Below are positions 61,614 through 64,000 of a stretch of 64,000 nt of DNA, in pieces. The notes beneath the pieces were generated by a model, which saw only the letters and a list, made by a program, of their open reading frames with translations, made no database searches and had not been told where the DNA came from. Every line of letters starts with the position of its first letter. Position 1 is the stretch's first letter. Origin of the DNA: Kocuria carniphila (lineage in GTDB: Bacteria > Actinomycetota > Actinomycetes > Actinomycetales > Micrococcaceae); the NCBI RefSeq assembly GCF_004136555.1, contig NZ_NOIT01000002.1, forward strand, positions 178,617-242,616, given 5' to 3'. The position numbers and the translations under genes were made by a program.

Positions 61614-61986
61614 CCCATTCCCTGGCTGCCATCCGGGGTTCGCGCCGCCCCGCTCGGAGCGGGGACTCAGTAGGTTCTCAGTACCCCCGTGGTCCGATGA
61701 ATGCATGCACGGCCCCACCGGGGCCGGTGCACAGGGGGGGATGCAGCCCCATGTCCGAGCCGGGGGGCCGGGCATGGGAGGACTGCCTCCACGGGTTCCT
61801 GCGCCTTGTCCATGGGGGGCGGCGCAGGAACCCTACCCGACGGGGACCTGCATGGTGAGCCGTGAGCCAATACCTCGACGAGGACCACTCACGAGCCCGG
61901 CGGCGGGCCCCACGGGTCGGTGCACCGAGGGGCGCACCGGCAGATCCGTCCGAGGGGACGGATCGCCAACTGGGGATGGGGTTGTC
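61614..61986 (+). promoter_or_regulatory. structured leader of the CE4-GT2 gene (several strong hairpins)
   Basis: 373 nt without a supported coding frame. Visible stems: TGCAC-GGCCCC / GGGGCC-GTGCA (61706-61731, one bulge), a perfect 13-bp stem 61793-61805 with 61821-61833, CGGTGC/GCACCG (61918-61939), and the perfect 9-bp GATCCGTCC/GGACGGATC (61943-61964) ending 22 nt before the ATG. None ends in a T-run. This could be a regulatory 5' UTR or riboswitch-like element, but I do not recognise a known class with confidence. Confidence 0.4.
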
Positions 61987-63981
61987 ATGGCACGTTTTTT
62001 TCGCAATCGGGGTGTGCACCGATCCGGCCGGCGCAGGGGAGGTTCAGGGTCCGGGCGCACGGGCAGCACGGTTGCCACACCGGTGTTCTTCGATTCGAGC
62101 GGGAAGCGCTGGCGCCGGATCCTCGCCGGGCTGGTGCTGGTCCTGTTGCTCCTAGCCGGTTCACTTGCGTGGGTGGTGCCGCAGGCGCTGGCACCGACCT
62201 CCACCCAGGCGCAGAACCAGGACATCGAGTATGCGCAGGAACTGCTGGCCAGCGGGGACGAGGAAGACATCCCGGTACTGGGCGACGAGGACGGCTACGC
62301 GTTCTCGCGCATCGGCCTGATCGAGGAGGTCGACGGGCAAAAGGTGCTGGCCGATCCGTTCAGCGATGACGTCTTCCGGGTACTGACCGACGACGAAATC
62401 GGCACGGTGGGGGACAGCCCCTACGCCCTGGAGCACTTCGGTGCTCCCGCCGACGGGCAGCTGGTGCTGACCTTCGACGACGGACCCGACGCCGAGTACA
62501 CCACCGAGATCCTCAATGTGCTCTCCGAGGAGGGCGTGCCCGCCACGTTCTTCACGATCGGAACCAGTGTGGCGGAGAATCCCGATGTGTTCCAGCGCAT
62601 TATCAAGGAGGGGCATTCCGTGGGTAACCACACCATGACCCACGCGACCTCCGACACCAGCAGCTTGTTCAACCGTGAAGAGGTGATCAGCACCGACCGG
62701 GAGATGCGCGCGGTGGGCGGCTACGCCTCGTCCCTGTTCCGCATCCCGGAGGCCGACGCCGACAACAACCCGCTGCCGCTGTTGCAGGCCCAGCAGCTGG
62801 GATACCTGCACGTCAACTTCGACATCGACACCGAGGACTGGAGCTACGCCCCGGGCGAGGACGTCCCCGTGCCCGATCTGGACGGGGAAGGACACGTTGT
62901 GCTGATGCACGACAGCGGCGGGGACCGCACCGCCTCGGTCGAGGCGCTGCGCGAGCTCATCCAGGAGGCCAAGAACAAGGGCTACACGTTCGCCACGGTC
63001 GACAGCATCGCCCCGGAGCAGTACCAAGCGGAGAAGAACCTAGAAGCCACGGTCGGGGACGAGGCCGTTGCCGTGACGGTTGCGGGGGTCTCGGTGGCTC
63101 CGTCCGTGGCCATGAGCTGGCTGTTCTGGTTCGGCATCGGCTCCCTCACGATCATGTCCGTCCTCTACATCGTTCTGGCACTCGTGGGCAATCGGCGGCA
63201 GAAGAAGCGGGTGTGGCGACAGCTGCCCGAGCACGAGCTGCCGCTGGTGAGCGTGATCCTGCCGGTGTTCAACGAGGAACTCGTGGTGGCCCGCACATTG
63301 GATTCGCTGCGGGCCAGCGACTACCCGAACTTCGAGGTCATCGTGGTTGACGACGGCTCCACGGACGGCACCGGTGCGATCCTGCGCGAGGTGGCCGCCG
63401 GGTGGCCACAGCTGCGGGTGCTCACCCAACCCAACGCCGGTAAGTCGGTCGCCTCCAATCAGGCCATCCTGGCCGCGAACGGGGAGATCGTGGTGACCCT
63501 CGACGGGGACACCATCTTCGAGCCGCAGACCATCCGGATGCTCGCCCGTCACTTCTACGACACCGACGGCGACCGCCGGGTGGGCGCGGTGGCCGGGCAC
63601 ATCAAGGTGGGCAACCGCTCCAACCTGCTGACCATGTGGCAGTCCCTGGAGTACATCTCCGGCATCTGCGTGACCAGGGTGGCCGAGGGTGTGATCGGGG
63701 CGATCTCCATCGTGCCCGGGGCATGCGCGGCGTGGCGGAAGGAAGCCCTGCAGGCTGCCGGAGGGTACTCTCATGACACCCTGGCGGAGGACGCGGACCT
63801 GACCATGACCCTGCAGAAACTGGGGTACAAGGTGGTCCAGGAGAATCGGGCCGTGGCGTGGACCGAGGCCCCCATTACGGCCAAGGGACTGGCCAAGCAG
63901 CGGCTGCGCTGGACCTACGGTAACCTGAGTTGGCTCACGACCTGGGGCTCTGCGGCATGGCGGGGCTGTGACCTGTGGTGA
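61987..63981 (+). CDS. bifunctional CE4 polysaccharide deacetylase / GT2 glycosyltransferase, 3' end probably truncated
   Basis: A 664-residue fusion. A basic N-terminus and one transmembrane helix (about 45-65) place the CE4 (NodB) domain outside: motif 1 'TFDDGPD' (near 161-167), motif 2 'GNHTMTHATS' (near 216-225), motif 3 'FRIPEADAD' with an unusual Pro-Glu, motif 4 'DTEDW' and motif 5 'VLMHDSGGD'. A second helix (near 378-402) leads to the cytoplasmic GT2 domain from 415: 'LPVFNEE', 'VVDDGSTDGT', D-G-D, 'LAEDADLT' and 'QRLRWTYGN'. The frame then turns atypical and stops; the usual C-terminal transmembrane helices are missing, suggesting a frameshift. Confidence 0.82.
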   Translation: MARFFRNRGVHRSGRRRGGSGSGRTGSTVATPVFFDSSGKRWRRILAGLVLVLLLLAGSLAWVVPQALAPTSTQAQNQDIEYAQELLASGDEEDIPVLGDEDGYAFSRIGLIEEVDGQKVLADPFSDDVFRVLTDDEIGTVGDSPYALEHFGAPADGQLVLTFDDGPDAEYTTEILNVLSEEGVPATFFTIGTSVAENPDVFQRIIKEGHSVGNHTMTHATSDTSSLFNREEVISTDREMRAVGGYASSLFRIPEADADNNPLPLLQAQQLGYLHVNFDIDTEDWSYAPGEDVPVPDLDGEGHVVLMHDSGGDRTASVEALRELIQEAKNKGYTFATVDSIAPEQYQAEKNLEATVGDEAVAVTVAGVSVAPSVAMSWLFWFGIGSLTIMSVLYIVLALVGNRRQKKRVWRQLPEHELPLVSVILPVFNEELVVARTLDSLRASDYPNFEVIVVDDGSTDGTGAILREVAAGWPQLRVLTQPNAGKSVASNQAILAANGEIVVTLDGDTIFEPQTIRMLARHFYDTDGDRRVGAVAGHIKVGNRSNLLTMWQSLEYISGICVTRVAEGVIGAISIVPGACAAWRKEALQAAGGYSHDTLAEDADLTMTLQKLGYKVVQENRAVAWTEAPITAKGLAKQRLRWTYGNLSWLTTWGSAAWRGCDLW

Positions 63982-64000
63982 TGCTGTCGGATTGGGGCGG

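Noticed and set aside
61793..61910. Leader resembling a c-di-AMP (ydaO) riboswitch
   Set aside because: Only short stretches look similar and the conserved core could not be traced. Left as an unclassified structured leader.

Overview
The window is high-GC actinobacterial DNA, most likely from a member of the Micrococcaceae (Kocuria/Arthrobacter/Micrococcus relatives). The evidence is the Tad-pilus locus beside a DECH-box helicase, a 32-residue bS22-type ribosomal protein, an actinobacterial menaquinone and System II cytochrome c block, and frequent leaderless starts with a TAnnnT hexamer 6-7 nt upstream. The genus cannot be fixed from the sequence alone. No rRNA, tRNA, CRISPR array, insertion sequence or prophage was recognised.

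Layout. 1-1365: a type-2 peptidyl-tRNA hydrolase (5' end possibly cut by the window) converging on an S51 peptidase. 1521-6539: a compact, translationally coupled Tad secretion operon (CpaE-like, TadA, TadB, TadC, Flp/DUF4244 pilin, TadE, TadG-like), convergent with an MrfA/Hrq1-type helicase (6597-8945). 9197-17716: two PPOX-fold flavin proteins flanking a DUF7059-type methyltransferase, then topA, a Ppx/GppA phosphatase, a TIM-barrel isomerase and proC. 17723-20702: a hydrolase and a Ktr/Trk potassium uptake pair on the minus strand. 20839-25295: AcuC-like deacetylase, an ArsR regulator with an unusual acidic tail, NADP-glutamate dehydrogenase and a FadR-type regulator. 25449-31011: bS22, glutaredoxin, histidine phosphatase and a complete System II cytochrome c maturation operon (TlpA-like, CcdA, ResB, CcsB). 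31162-36179: envelope proteins and menA/menE/menB. 36246-46690: hrpB, a TetR regulator beside a decayed SRPBCC-like gene, a CitE-like lyase, L-lactate dehydrogenase, PaiB, PutP, GluQRS and a metallo-beta-lactamase-fold protein. 46608-47798: PAP2 phosphatase.

47965-56858 is an accessory catabolic island around a LysR gene: TRAP-TAXI uptake, CaiB/BaiF CoA-transferase, GCDH/ACX4-like acyl-CoA dehydrogenase, enoyl-CoA hydratase, 3-hydroxyacyl-CoA dehydrogenase and a hot-dog thioesterase. Together they encode uptake, CoA activation and beta-oxidation of a short carboxylic acid. The order resembles glutarate catabolism, but the dehydrogenase has Asn where true glutaryl-CoA dehydrogenases have the carboxylate-binding Arg, so the substrate is open.

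57090-58858 holds a GNAT acetyltransferase and an AT-richer HTH/PIN toxin-antitoxin pair with three tandem 9-bp operator repeats. 58956-63981 is a surface-polysaccharide locus: a membrane acyltransferase, a GH18 lipoprotein and, behind a leader with several strong hairpins, a fused CE4 deacetylase-GT2 synthase. This looks like a rearranged PNAG-type machinery. The GT2 end appears to be truncated or frameshifted just before the window edge.
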